DNA of 64,000 bases from Anaerolineaceae bacterium (GTDB taxonomy: Bacteria; Chloroflexota; Anaerolineae; Aggregatilineales; Phototrophicaceae): assembly GCA_020634135.1 (NCBI GenBank), contig JACKCG010000007.1, positions 62,001-126,000 on the forward strand, in the 5' to 3' direction. Under the pieces are notes generated by a model, which saw only the letters and a program-made list of their open reading frames with translations, was not told the origin of the DNA and made no database searches. This document shows, piece after piece, positions 41,865 through 50,586 of this stretch (positions are counted from its first letter, which is position 1; each line of letters starts with the position of its first letter). The position numbers and the translations under genes were made by a program.

Positions 41865-44409
41865 TCTCGACAACCTCCACCTCACCCAACAGCAGCCGCT
41901 GCTGTTCGTCACCATCAGTGGGAGACAATCGCGTCCCCGTAACCGGGTCATACAATCCCATCATAACCCGGTATTGTCCCGATGGTGCTTCTGTCAAGTT
42001 TACCACAAATGTGTCCTGAAACCCGCCAGGAAGCCAGTTGCCCGGCGGCAGTGTCCCGCCTCCTGGCCGCCCATCATATTGTCCGTGAATCACATCCGAA
42101 TCGTCCAGCAGGTGGATGAACACTTTGTAGTCTCCCTGCGCCGTCCCATCTGTATACCAATCGAGTGAAATTGCCAACTGGCCGGAATCGGGTTGGTAAT
42201 CCAGGGCAGCCGCCGCCAGGATAATTGCGCCATCCTGGAATGCTGACACGTTTGACGCCGGGGCTTCCGCCTGAAGATCACTTCCATCATATGCCATATG
42301 ATAGTACGGCATATAGAAGCCGCCGGGGACATCGGCCACAATGCGAATCTTCAGAGGGTTGCTGAAGAGTTCTCCCGGAATCAGCGTGGGGATATCCAGC
42401 CAGCTACCCGGTAAGGCGGGTATCCAGCGGCGAGCGACAAAGACATCGTTAGCGAATACATCAAATGTGCCGGCCATCATGGGGTGAACCCGTGTCACGA
42501 GCAGAATAGGCGTTCCGGTAGCCAGCGTATCATCAAACCGCAGATCAAATGACTCCTCGCCGGTGAGCAACCGTCCACCGTCCACCATGTGGCAATCGCA
42601 GCCGATATAACTCATCTGGCGCACTTCAGAGGGAAAACCGGGCAGTCGCTCCGCATTCGACCAGGTATAGGCAGCAGCACGCTCATCAGCAATATCAGCC
42701 ACATCCACGCTGCTCAAAATGGCAGCATCTTCCGTAAGGTAATTCTGCACTATACTCGGCTGCCCCGCTCCAGCCAGATGAGAAATCGCATCCCAATCAG
42801 GGCGATATATCCCCTGGAAATCCGCCGCCAGCGCCACATTATATTGAGAATCCAGATCAACCGGGAAGCCTGCCAGCAGTTCACCATACACACCGGAATC
42901 GGCAACCATCCCCAGGCCGTAGCCGTGTCCCACGCCGTAACTGGCAATATAATCGGGTTTGTGATGTAGCAAAAATTCCGCTACTGCGCCGGGGCCGGTG
43001 CGCCAGTAATCTGCCGCGCCGGGGGTGGTCAGTCCTACAATATCCAGTGTGGTTCTCCCTCCCACATAACGCATCATGCCCACATCATGAACCGCAACAA
43101 CTGCATCTTCTGGCGTGTTGGCCGTCAACCAGCGTGCCATTTGCAGCGGTTGTTGATAGACGTAATCTACATTGAGAGCAAAATGCCCCTGGAACTGGAC
43201 ACCCGTCCATAATGCGGCCACCAGAGTCAGGCCCAAAATGCCGTAAGTGATGAACCGCCAGCGAGTGGCGATAAGTGCCAGACCATAGGCAAAGAGTGGA
43301 AAAAGCAGCGCCAGCAGCGGCATCTGATAGCGCTTGAAATGCCAGAAAGCCGTATCCAGCGTAGCAACAGCCGCTGTCCCTGCCAGCAACCAGCCAACCA
43401 GCATCAGCCCTAAAGCCCGCCGGTCACGCTGGATAAACAGCCGACCCAACCCAACAAAACTCACCAGAGGGACAGTGAACAGCACATACAGGCCCTCACG
43501 GGAGCTGATTCCGGTAATAAACTCGCGCCACATGCGGACAAACTGACCGATGATACGCCCAATGACATCATCCCAGTAAAACGGTACAATCCCCAATACC
43601 GATTTAGCCGCATTTCCCGAAGCCACCGCCGAGCCGGTCACGAGCACATTCACGAGCGGCTGCACCCCAACCGCCAACACGGGCAGTAGCAACCAGACGT
43701 GACGACGCCGCAGCGGGCGCGATTCCCAGAAGACAACCGGCACGGCCAGCAGTGCCAGCACTCCGCCCTCAGGGCGAATCAGGGCCAGTAGCGCTGCTGC
43801 CACCAGACTCTGCCGGAAATATCGCTGGTTGACCGCATACAACGTACTTAGCGTCAGGAAAATAACGATGCCGGTTTCCATGCCACTCATAAAATGCCAG
43901 GAAACCGGGCCTGACAAGCCGAAGATCACCACCAGCCCGACAGCCAGCCATTCCGGCACATTCCACGAACGAGCAAGCCGGTAGACCAGCCACAACGAGC
44001 CGGCCAGCGCGGACGCGCCAAGAATCATCGCCCATAGACTGAGATTCAGGCCCTTGAAGCCCAGGTTATAGCCCGCTGCCAACAAATAGGGATACAGGAA
44101 ACTGGTCGCGCCGGAGGAAGCAGGCAGGCCGGGGTTATAGACATACGGCTGGCCGACGGCAAGCTGCCTGGCGTACTGGAAATGAATGTAGACATCATCC
44201 AGCGGCAGCAGGAATTCCCCCCGCCCTGCTGCCTGGCTGGTCATGGCATACACCAGGAAAACCGCGCCAGCCAGCATCACACACACTGCCCATATAAAAA
44301 GGGAGCGTCTACGAAAGACGCTCGCCGGGGTTTGGTTCGATTTGAGATCTGAGGCAATCAAAATGTTTGGTCTTTGTTCAGGTCCTGATAGATTAATTCG
44401 AGTACCCAT
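41854..44409 (-). CDS. Large GT-C glycosyltransferase-like membrane protein
   Basis: About 851 residues. After one span near residue 40 the outer loop carries LPLDDVYIHFQYARQLAVG, the acidic pair typical of GT-C (PMT/ArnT-like) enzymes, followed by about ten more membrane segments up to residue 410. The C-terminal half is soluble and extracytoplasmic, with a late beta-sandwich (about 690-850) ending in ASGQYRVMMGLYDPVTGTRL. The start could be ATG 44409 or TTG 44424; both lie within the end of the next gene upstream. Donor and acceptor are unknown. It is out of theme between the F420 oxidoreductase and xdhC, but overlaps both. Confidence 0.7.
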   Translation of the reverse strand: MGTRINLSGPEQRPNILIASDLKSNQTPASVFRRRSLFIWAVCVMLAGAVFLVYAMTSQAAGRGEFLLPLDDVYIHFQYARQLAVGQPYVYNPGLPASSGATSFLYPYLLAAGYNLGFKGLNLSLWAMILGASALAGSLWLVYRLARSWNVPEWLAVGLVVIFGLSGPVSWHFMSGMETGIVIFLTLSTLYAVNQRYFRQSLVAAALLALIRPEGGVLALLAVPVVFWESRPLRRRHVWLLLPVLAVGVQPLVNVLVTGSAVASGNAAKSVLGIVPFYWDDVIGRIIGQFVRMWREFITGISSREGLYVLFTVPLVSFVGLGRLFIQRDRRALGLMLVGWLLAGTAAVATLDTAFWHFKRYQMPLLALLFPLFAYGLALIATRWRFITYGILGLTLVAALWTGVQFQGHFALNVDYVYQQPLQMARWLTANTPEDAVVAVHDVGMMRYVGGRTTLDIVGLTTPGAADYWRTGPGAVAEFLLHHKPDYIASYGVGHGYGLGMVADSGVYGELLAGFPVDLDSQYNVALAADFQGIYRPDWDAISHLAGAGQPSIVQNYLTEDAAILSSVDVADIADERAAAYTWSNAERLPGFPSEVRQMSYIGCDCHMVDGGRLLTGEESFDLRFDDTLATGTPILLVTRVHPMMAGTFDVFANDVFVARRWIPALPGSWLDIPTLIPGELFSNPLKIRIVADVPGGFYMPYYHMAYDGSDLQAEAPASNVSAFQDGAIILAAAALDYQPDSGQLAISLDWYTDGTAQGDYKVFIHLLDDSDVIHGQYDGRPGGGTLPPGNWLPGGFQDTFVVNLTEAPSGQYRVMMGLYDPVTGTRLSPTDGDEQQRLLLGEVEVVENGS

Positions 44410-45400
44410 CCGCGAACGTGTCAATCATCAGGCGGACATCTGCTCCCAGCGGGTAGAGAATCGGACAGGTAGCGCCATACTGGACATATTCGCGCACTTT
44501 CGCCTTGACTTCCTCCGGTGTGCCGGAAGCCGTAATCATCTGCACCACATCATCTGGCACAAGCCGCATCGCATCCAGAATCTGGTCCTCGGTGGCCGGC
44601 CATGTCAACACCTGGCCGATTTCATCCAGCAGTTCCTGGCTCACACCGCTGGCCTTCATGATGTGTGGCTGCTGGCCGAGATACTGTGTAACGAGCTTCC
44701 GGGCAGCGTCCAGCGCCTTTTTCCGGTTATTATCCACCGAGCAGACAACCAACTGCGGGCGATCAATCGAGTCGAGCGTGCGTCCGGCCTGCTTCGCCCC
44801 GGCCTCCAGTTGGGCCAGCGCGCCATCGTTATACTTCGGTGAGACAAGATAGTTCAGAACGGCGCCATCGGCGATCTCGCCAGTGAGCGCCATCATCTTG
44901 GGGCCAGTTGCGCCGATATAGATCGGCACGTTGCGCGGGTCTTTGCGACCATGCACAACGTCTAGTTCGACATCATCCAGGTGGACAAATTCACCATGAA
45001 ATGTCACCCGTTCCCGGTGCAGCAAAGCGCGCACCACGGTTACCACTTCACGCATCGCCAACAGTGGCTTCTGCCGGTTGATGCCGACTTTCTGCGCCAG
45101 CGGATCCCACCACGCGCCAATTCCACAAATGATCCGGTCTGGCGCAAGGTCATCCAGCGTCAGGTAGGTCGCGGCAATTACCCCGGCATTACGAGTCCAG
45201 TTGTTAATCACCCCGGAGCCAATCTTAATCCTGCTGGTCGTCGCAGCAAAAGCGGCCATCGGCACGATTGCATCGCGCACAAGCCGGCTCTCCGCCTGCC
45301 ATACCGCCTCGAAACCCCGCGACTCGGCATATTGTACATACTTAATCGCATCCTGAAGCGAATGCGCGTCTTGCAAATAAAGAGCAACACGATCAGCCAC
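44393..45400 (-). CDS. LLM class, probably F420-dependent, oxidoreductase
   Basis: A luciferase-like monooxygenase-fold protein of 335 residues, closest in pattern to methylenetetrahydromethanopterin reductase-type F420 enzymes: QDAIKYVQYAESRGFEAVWQAESR (read in parts), AATTSRIKIGSGVINNWTRN, ICGIGAWWDPLAQKVG and VPIYIGATGPKMMALTGEIADG. F420 rather than FMN use is inferred from the adjacent F420 biosynthesis genes and this subtype. It lies downstream of cofC behind two hairpins. The substrate is unknown. Confidence 0.85.
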   Translation of the reverse strand: MADRVALYLQDAHSLQDAIKYVQYAESRGFEAVWQAESRLVRDAIVPMAAFAATTSRIKIGSGVINNWTRNAGVIAATYLTLDDLAPDRIICGIGAWWDPLAQKVGINRQKPLLAMREVVTVVRALLHRERVTFHGEFVHLDDVELDVVHGRKDPRNVPIYIGATGPKMMALTGEIADGAVLNYLVSPKYNDGALAQLEAGAKQAGRTLDSIDRPQLVVCSVDNNRKKALDAARKLVTQYLGQQPHIMKASGVSQELLDEIGQVLTWPATEDQILDAMRLVPDDVVQMITASGTPEEVKAKVREYVQYGATCPILYPLGADVRLMIDTFADGYSN

Positions 45401-45454
45401 GATAATATTCCTTATAAGTCAATGAATAGGCATATTTTGTTCTGGCCGGAATTG

Positions 45455-45496
45455 AATAAGGGGCTGACGCCCCTTATTGAGAAGGCAGAAGCCTTC
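45455..45496 (-). terminator. Tandem hairpins after cofC
   Basis: Two perfect hairpins stand side by side: AATAAGGGGC-TGAC-GCCCCTTATT (45455-45478) and GAAGGC-AGAA-GCCTTC (45481-45496). They begin six bases after the cofC stop and precede the LLM gene by about 55 bases. They could terminate, attenuate or stabilise the transcript. Confidence 0.6.
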
Positions 45497-45501
45497 AAAT
45501 A

Positions 45502-46116
45502 TTACATGATTTCGCCAACTTTTGCTAATTCCCGGTAGATTTCCAGGTCAGCAGGCAGGTCAATATCCAGCAGCAGTCGGGGGGATTGATACTGTTTAAC
45601 ATCCGCGCCTGCCTCTTGAGCCAGCTCAATGTGCCGCCGGAAACTTCCGGGACCATAAGCATAGTCAATGACTCCAGGGGGGCGGATGAAGAGCGCGTTC
45701 GTGCCATCTTCATTCTGATCGGTAGCGATCACGACGGTCTGGTTATATGGACCCAACTCAATCATCGCAGTCAGGTCTTCCGGCGCAACCAAAGGCAGGT
45801 CCGCTGGCAAAACGAGGACGGCTGCACTGTTCCAGCGCGTCACCACCTGGGTCGCTCGCATCAGCGCGTTATTTAACTCAGGAGCGCCGCTTTCCTGCAC
45901 CGTGCGTGCGCCAAATTCACGGGCAATCGCCAGCGCCCGGCTGTCACGGCTGATGACCAGCGTCCCCATAATCTGGGGGACGTTACGCACAGTAGCCAGC
46001 ACATGCCGCAACATCAGTTCGGCCAGCTGTTCCCGTTCTTCGGGCGAAAGCACCTGCGCCAGACGGCTTTTGGCCCGGTTCAGTGGTTTGACTGGAATAA
46101 TTGTCCATATTCCCAT
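45502..46116 (-). CDS. cofC: 2-phospho-L-lactate / phosphoenolpyruvate guanylyltransferase
   Basis: CofC (FbiD) activates 2-phospholactate or PEP with GTP to start F420 side-chain assembly. The 204-residue nucleotidyltransferase shows IIPVKPLNRAKSRLA, LVLPADLPLVAPEDL, DQNEDGTNALFI and DIDLPADL. The nearby nitroreductase suggests the PEP-dependent, dehydro-F420 variant of the pathway, which is an inference. A perfect AAAGGAGGT lies 44 bases before the ATG, too far to serve it directly. It is separated from cofD by 104 bases, unlike the tightly packed npdG-cofE-nitroreductase-cofD group. Confidence 0.9.
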   Translation of the reverse strand: MGIWTIIPVKPLNRAKSRLAQVLSPEEREQLAELMLRHVLATVRNVPQIMGTLVISRDSRALAIAREFGARTVQESGAPELNNALMRATQVVTRWNSAAVLVLPADLPLVAPEDLTAMIELGPYNQTVVIATDQNEDGTNALFIRPPGVIDYAYGPGSFRRHIELAQEAGADVKQYQSPRLLLDIDLPADLEIYRELAKVGEIM

Positions 46117-46160
46117 AAGTCTTCAGCGCAAGCCCGCTTAAACCTGGGCCTGTCGCTTGA

Positions 46161-46169
46161 ACCTCCTTT
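46161..46169 (-). promoter_or_regulatory. Full anti-16S match without a start codon nearby
   Basis: AAAGGAGGT occurs on the minus strand in the cofD-cofC gap, 44 bases upstream of the cofC ATG. No ATG, GTG or TTG lies at normal spacing. It may act as a standby ribosome site if the following GC-rich stretch folds (GCCC/GGGC arms), or be chance. Confidence 0.3.
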
Positions 46170-46220
46170 CGTTAGTGGCTCTATATCAGTAAAAAGCGTC
46201 TACCTTACCACTACCTATCT

Positions 46221-47153
46221 TCAAACCCAGGATTGAACCCACTGTAGCATGTTTTCCGCTACGGCAATCCGGTCCGATTCTGAATTCATAACAATTTCAA
46301 AACTGGTCGTATGCTGCACTGGCAGTGGGAGTGTCTTATCTATGGTATCCACAATGAAGCCGTTTATTACGTCACCATAATACTCAGCGACAATCTGAGC
46401 TGACTGTTCATATCCTAACTCTACCATCAATTTTGCAGCAGGACCCTTAACAGCTTTCCCCCCAATAATTGGGGAGATAGCCACACGTGGCACATCGCGG
46501 GATACGATAAGATCACGCATCCCCGGTACCGCCAGAATCGGCGCGATAGATAACCAGGGATTCGACGGGCCGATAACGATGATGTCCGCATTTTGCAGTG
46601 CGGTATGAGCAGCGGGCGTGATAGCAGCATTCTCTATCCCGGCAAAGCGGAGCGATTTTACTACAGGTTGCCAGCGATAGCGTACAAAATAGGTTTGAAA
46701 CGCCAGTTCGCCATGTTCAACCGTATCAACTATCGTTGCTACCGGCACATCGGTCATCGGTAACACACAATGCTGTACCCCTAAAGCTGTATTCAGCCTC
46801 CTGGTGACCTCGGTCAGTGTCTCTCCGGCGGCCATTGCATTTGTGCGCAGCAGATGGGTCGCGATGTCCTGGTCGCCCAACTGAAACCAGGGTTCTTCGC
46901 CATAGCGTCGCGCCGCATCCAGAACGGCGTGCGTATCGCCTTCAATCCCCCATCCGTTGGTTTTACTTACCAGGCCGGAGAGCGTATACATGATGGTATC
47001 TAAATCGGGGCAAACGCGCAGACCATAATGCCAGAAGTCATCGCCCGTATTCACAATAATGGTCAGGTTTTCCGGCGGCAGGATTTGCGCCAGGCCAAAC
47101 GCCAGTTTCGCGCCACCTACCCCGCCAACCAGTACAACGACATTTATCGCCAC
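46221..47153 (-). CDS. cofD: 2-phospho-L-lactate transferase (F420-0 / dehydro-F420-0 synthase)
   Basis: CofD (FbiA) joins the activated phospholactyl or enolpyruvyl unit to the deazaflavin Fo. About 311 residues beginning at GTG 47153, which yields VVVLVGGVGGAKLAFGLA, the family start. Other motifs are IVNTGDDFWHYGLRVCPDLDT (read in parts), GPSNPWLSIAPIL and SPIIGGKAVKGPA. The frame extends further upstream, but that part lies inside the nitroreductase gene and has no CofD features. It overlaps that gene by 10 bases. Confidence 0.92.
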   Translation of the reverse strand: MAINVVVLVGGVGGAKLAFGLAQILPPENLTIIVNTGDDFWHYGLRVCPDLDTIMYTLSGLVSKTNGWGIEGDTHAVLDAARRYGEEPWFQLGDQDIATHLLRTNAMAAGETLTEVTRRLNTALGVQHCVLPMTDVPVATIVDTVEHGELAFQTYFVRYRWQPVVKSLRFAGIENAAITPAAHTALQNADIIVIGPSNPWLSIAPILAVPGMRDLIVSRDVPRVAISPIIGGKAVKGPAAKLMVELGYEQSAQIVAEYYGDVINGFIVDTIDKTLPLPVQHTTSFEIVMNSESDRIAVAENMLQWVQSWV

Positions 47154-47770
47154 AATACACTCGATTCTAGCGGGCGGCGGTCTCTGACCCGCGACTCCGC
47201 AGGAAAGCCCAGGGTAATCAAGCCCTGCGGCTGCCAATCCGCCGGAAGCGACAGAGCAGTCTGTACGACATCCGGGCAAAACAAGGGCGCACACAACCAG
47301 CACGCCCCTAAACCCGCATCATGCGCTGCCAGCAGCAGACTCTGCCCGGCCATCGCTACACTTTGTACCGCCATCACAAATTCGCTGCGGCTGCGGCGTT
47401 CATCGGGGTAGCTATCCATATCGGCCATTGTCAGGCAAACCACGATGACGACGGGCGCAGTCGTAATGCGTTCATACGAACGAGTCGTATCGGCAATGAT
47501 GGCGGCTTCAGGCACACTGTCAGCCTCCAGGTCGCGCCGTAAGCGTTCGCCCATCGCCACAGCCAATTGTGTCTTCCGTTCCACAGTCTCCACCACCGCG
47601 AAACGCCAGGGTTGGCGGTTATGGGCAGAAGGCGACCAGATTGCCGCCGTTAGAAGCGTTTCCAAAACCGCACGCGGCACCGCTTCAGGCCGGTAGCGGC
47701 GAATAGAACGCCGCCCCCGAATTGCAATCAGCAGGCCAGATGGCGGTGTGCTGCCAGCAGCATCACTCAA
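47144..47770 (-). CDS. Nitroreductase-fold protein, FbiB C-terminal-like (candidate dehydro-F420-0 reductase)
   Basis: A 208-residue FMN-binding nitroreductase: RGRRSIRRYRPEAVPRAVL, AAIWSPSAHNRQPWRFAVVE, SVAMAGQSLLLAAHDAGLGACWL and LITLGFPAE. In actinobacteria the same domain is fused behind CofE as FbiB and reduces the dehydro-F420-0 intermediate. Here it is a free protein encoded directly after cofE with a four-base ATGA overlap and just before cofD, so the same function is likely. BluB or a generic nitroreductase is the alternative. Confidence 0.85.
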   Translation of the reverse strand: MSDAAGSTPPSGLLIAIRGRRSIRRYRPEAVPRAVLETLLTAAIWSPSAHNRQPWRFAVVETVERKTQLAVAMGERLRRDLEADSVPEAAIIADTTRSYERITTAPVVIVVCLTMADMDSYPDERRSRSEFVMAVQSVAMAGQSLLLAAHDAGLGACWLCAPLFCPDVVQTALSLPADWQPQGLITLGFPAESRVRDRRPLESSVLWR

Positions 47771-48579
47771 CGGTACAAATCCTGTTCAGGAGAGCGAACC
47801 AGGTTGGCAGCCCGGCCATCCGCAGGCGGATAATTGAGACCACGCAGATGCATCACAGGTCGGCCTTCATTCGCCTCACCACTCAGCAAGTGAGCCGCCG
47901 AAGCCACCAGGTCGGCATAGCCCATCGTACTGATGTGCAATTTGCGCCCGAAAAGATCATCCTGACCGCGCAGATCAAGCACCGCCGGCAGCCCGGCAAC
48001 CCCAATCGCCACACCGATATTACCCATCCGAAACGGCCTGCCATGCGAGTCACTAATCACAATCCCTACCGATGCGCCCGTTTTCGCTTTCAGGGCATCA
48101 TGAATCCGGCAGGCCGAGGCGTCAGGATCAATGGGCAACAGCAACGCCCAATCGTCACTCCCGTTGACATTCGACTGGTCAATTCCGGCATTGGCGCTGA
48201 CAAATCCTTGCCGGTGTTGTGTAATCAGGATTCCAGGCGCCTGCCGTGAAATCCGCAAACTCTCCCGCAGCACCAGTTCAACGATGCGCGGGTCTTTGTT
48301 TGTCTCTGCGGCCAATTGCTGCGCTTCGGTACTTACTTCAACCAAATTCAAATCTACCATACGACCTTCAGATTTGGAGACAATTTTGGATGTTATCACC
48401 AAAGCATCACCGTCTTGCAGCACCAACCCAGCCTGTGTCACACCTTCCAGAATGATCTGTACCAGATCATCACCGGGCTGAATCAGCGGAAGTCCCGGCA
48501 ATGCGGTAATCGTCAAAGTTACATTTTGAGTTGGCAAACTATTCAATACCGGTGATACGAATACCGGCCCCTTTGACAC
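47767..48579 (-). CDS. cofE: Coenzyme F420-0:L-glutamate ligase
   Basis: CofE adds gamma-linked glutamates to F420-0 with GTP. About 270 residues with ITALPGLPLIQPGDDL, DALVITSKIVSKSEGR, LRESLRISRQAPGILITQHR, SANAGIDQSNV, ISDSHGRPFRMGNIGVAIGVAG and DLFGRKL, all family hallmarks. The start is uncertain: GTG 48579 has AAGG six bases upstream but lies 40 bases inside npdG. TTG codons at 48546 and 48537 are alternatives closer to the conserved region. It is followed by the nitroreductase with a four-base overlap. Confidence 0.93.
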   Translation of the reverse strand: MSKGPVFVSPVLNSLPTQNVTLTITALPGLPLIQPGDDLVQIILEGVTQAGLVLQDGDALVITSKIVSKSEGRMVDLNLVEVSTEAQQLAAETNKDPRIVELVLRESLRISRQAPGILITQHRQGFVSANAGIDQSNVNGSDDWALLLPIDPDASACRIHDALKAKTGASVGIVISDSHGRPFRMGNIGVAIGVAGLPAVLDLRGQDDLFGRKLHISTMGYADLVASAAHLLSGEANEGRPVMHLRGLNYPPADGRAANLVRSPEQDLYR

Positions 48580-49210
48580 TATATGCCTTGTTAATATACA
48601 GCAGCACGGGCGTTAATGCCTCGACGGCCACTGCGTTTGCCAGCGGCCCGGCATCCACACCCCGCATCCCGGTGGCCTCAACCAGTTTCATCACGTCAGC
48701 TTTAGCCGCCGCATCATTCCCACATACTAACACGTCGCAATCCACCACATGGTTCGGGTTACGCAGATGCTCGGCGCTCACATTCTGAAAAGCAGCCACA
48801 ACACGCACGGTATCGCCCAGATATGCCTGCGCCTCCAGTGCTGCCGAATGCCCCTCCGGCACATGCACTGTACGGACCTTTGGCGGTTGAAGCGGAACGG
48901 TCAAATCCACCAGCACCTTACCGGCCAGGCAGTCTTTGACTCCTTCAAGTGTCGGTTTATGGGCTGAATACGGCACACTCAACACCACCAGGTCGGCCTG
49001 TGTAGCCGCCGCTCCGTTTTCCAGACCGGTAAGATAGTCTCCGCCCAATTCAGCATTCATCTCAACCGCACGACTGGCAGCGCGTTCAGGGTCCCGCGAA
49101 CCGATAATCACGTTATATCCGTTGAGCGCCCACCGCATCGCCAGGCCGGAGCCTTCTTTGCCTGTGCCACCTAAAACAGCGATTGTAAGCATCTGCTTTG
49201 CATCTATCAT
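48539..49210 (-). CDS. npdG: F420-dependent NADP oxidoreductase (NpdG)
   Basis: Transfers hydride between F420H2 and NADP+. About 223 residues. The start region IAVLGGTGKEGSGLAMRWALNGY carries the Rossmann motif. The NADP specificity segment NVIIGSRDPERA and the F420-site strands VVLSVPYSAH and VVAAFQNVSAEHL follow, with DCDVLVCGND later. The start may be ATG 49210 or 49192. It is the first gene of the compact F420 group and lies 29 bases after ssnA. Confidence 0.9.
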   Translation of the reverse strand: MIDAKQMLTIAVLGGTGKEGSGLAMRWALNGYNVIIGSRDPERAASRAVEMNAELGGDYLTGLENGAAATQADLVVLSVPYSAHKPTLEGVKDCLAGKVLVDLTVPLQPPKVRTVHVPEGHSAALEAQAYLGDTVRVVAAFQNVSAEHLRNPNHVVDCDVLVCGNDAAAKADVMKLVEATGMRGVDAGPLANAVAVEALTPVLLYINKAYSVKGAGIRITGIE

Positions 49211-49239
49211 AACGAAACTTAGTCCTTTTGTGACAACGA

Positions 49240-50583
49240 TTACAGTTGTTTTACGGCATGAGCCGCGTAGCGTTCCCATATCTGGGGCGCTAATGCCAAT
49301 GCTTCACGAGCGATTACGGTCTCGTCCAGCATGAGAAGCTCACGATCTAACATCAACGGTTTTCCGGCGACGATTGTGGCAGTCACCATAGAAGACTCGA
49401 AGCCAAACACAATATGCCAGGGGATATTCCCGTCTGTCAGCGGGGTGAACGGGTGATAATCCACAAAGATTATGTCAGCAGCCGCCCCCACCCGCAATTC
49501 CCCCAGGGTCTGGCCGGGGAAGAAGCGCTCAATAAGCCGGGCATTATTTACCGTAGCAATGCGCGCAATATCGGACCCGTTTGCCTGACGCGGATCACGG
49601 TGAGCGACTTTATGCAGCAAATAGGCCGTTTTCCACTCTGCCCACATATTGTTGCTGAAGCCATCGTTGCCCAGCGCGACGTTCATCCCCGCTCCAAGCA
49701 TCGTTTCCAGTGCCATCGCGCCGACCCCATTATTCATGTTTGAGCGCGGCTGATGCGAAATCCACGTTCCGCTCTCGCTCAGTATCCGGCGTTCTGCTTC
49801 GTCAATATGCACACAATGAGCAGCGATGGTCTTATCGCCCCATACACCATACTCATCCAGACGCTGTACGACCCGTTTACCGCTTCGCCGCAGACTGTCT
49901 TCCTCATCGGCCTCATGTTCGGCCACATGGACATGATAGCCGGCGCCCTCAGGCAGCGCATCGGCACAGGCGCGCAGCGCGTTGTCATCAAGCGTCAGGC
50001 TGGCGTGCAGGCCAAATGTCCCGGCGATAAGCGGGGATTGGTTGTTTCTCATAAAACGGACATTTTCGGCAATCCCGGCGTACATCTTCTCTTCGCCGTC
50101 GCGGTCTGTCACTTCATAACACAACACGGCGCGCAGTCCTGCCAGACTAACCGCATCCGCAATCTCATCCAAACTGCCCTCAATGAAATTCGGGCTGGCA
50201 TGATGGTCAATCAGCGTAGTTGTGCCATGCTTCACAGCATCTACCAGACAAACCAGGGCGCTCATCCGCACCGCATCAGCATCCAGCGCCTTATCCAGCG
50301 GCCACCATAACCGCCTCAGAATCTGCGGGAAGTCCGCTGGTGGCGCCCCCGGGATTGCCATACCCCGCGCATAGGCCCCGTAAAAATGCGTGTGAGCGCA
50401 GATGTTTCCCGGCATGACCAGTTGACCACGCGCATCCAGACGTGGCGTTTGCGGGTATTGTTCGAGTAAGTCCTTTGTGCGCCCTAATGCCTGAATCAGG
50501 CCATCTTCAATATAGAGTGCTTGGTCGCTTAAAACCTGGTTGTTTTCCCCCCAGGTGATGAGCGTACCGTTAATAATCAGCAT
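49240..50583 (-). CDS. ssnA: SsnA-type aminohydrolase (amidohydrolase superfamily)
   Basis: A 447-residue metal-dependent deaminase of the SsnA group found in purine/selenium hydroxylase clusters. It has the metal motif CAHTHFYGAYARG, GTFGLHASLTLDDNALRAC, YHVHVAEHEADEEDSLRRSGKRVV (in parts), AAHCVHID, SNMNNGVGAMALETMLGAG and ALGNDGFSNNMWAEW. The substrate is not firmly known; a purine or pterin-like amine is likely from context. It lies upstream of npdG and four bases after the unknown 224-residue gene. Confidence 0.9.
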   Translation of the reverse strand: MLIINGTLITWGENNQVLSDQALYIEDGLIQALGRTKDLLEQYPQTPRLDARGQLVMPGNICAHTHFYGAYARGMAIPGAPPADFPQILRRLWWPLDKALDADAVRMSALVCLVDAVKHGTTTLIDHHASPNFIEGSLDEIADAVSLAGLRAVLCYEVTDRDGEEKMYAGIAENVRFMRNNQSPLIAGTFGLHASLTLDDNALRACADALPEGAGYHVHVAEHEADEEDSLRRSGKRVVQRLDEYGVWGDKTIAAHCVHIDEAERRILSESGTWISHQPRSNMNNGVGAMALETMLGAGMNVALGNDGFSNNMWAEWKTAYLLHKVAHRDPRQANGSDIARIATVNNARLIERFFPGQTLGELRVGAAADIIFVDYHPFTPLTDGNIPWHIVFGFESSMVTATIVAGKPLMLDRELLMLDETVIAREALALAPQIWERYAAHAVKQL

Positions 50584-50586
50584 TGT

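Noticed and set aside
47154..47303. N-terminal extension of CofD as a signal peptide
   Set aside because: The extra residues lie inside the nitroreductase gene and are a shadow; CofD homology begins at GTG 47153.
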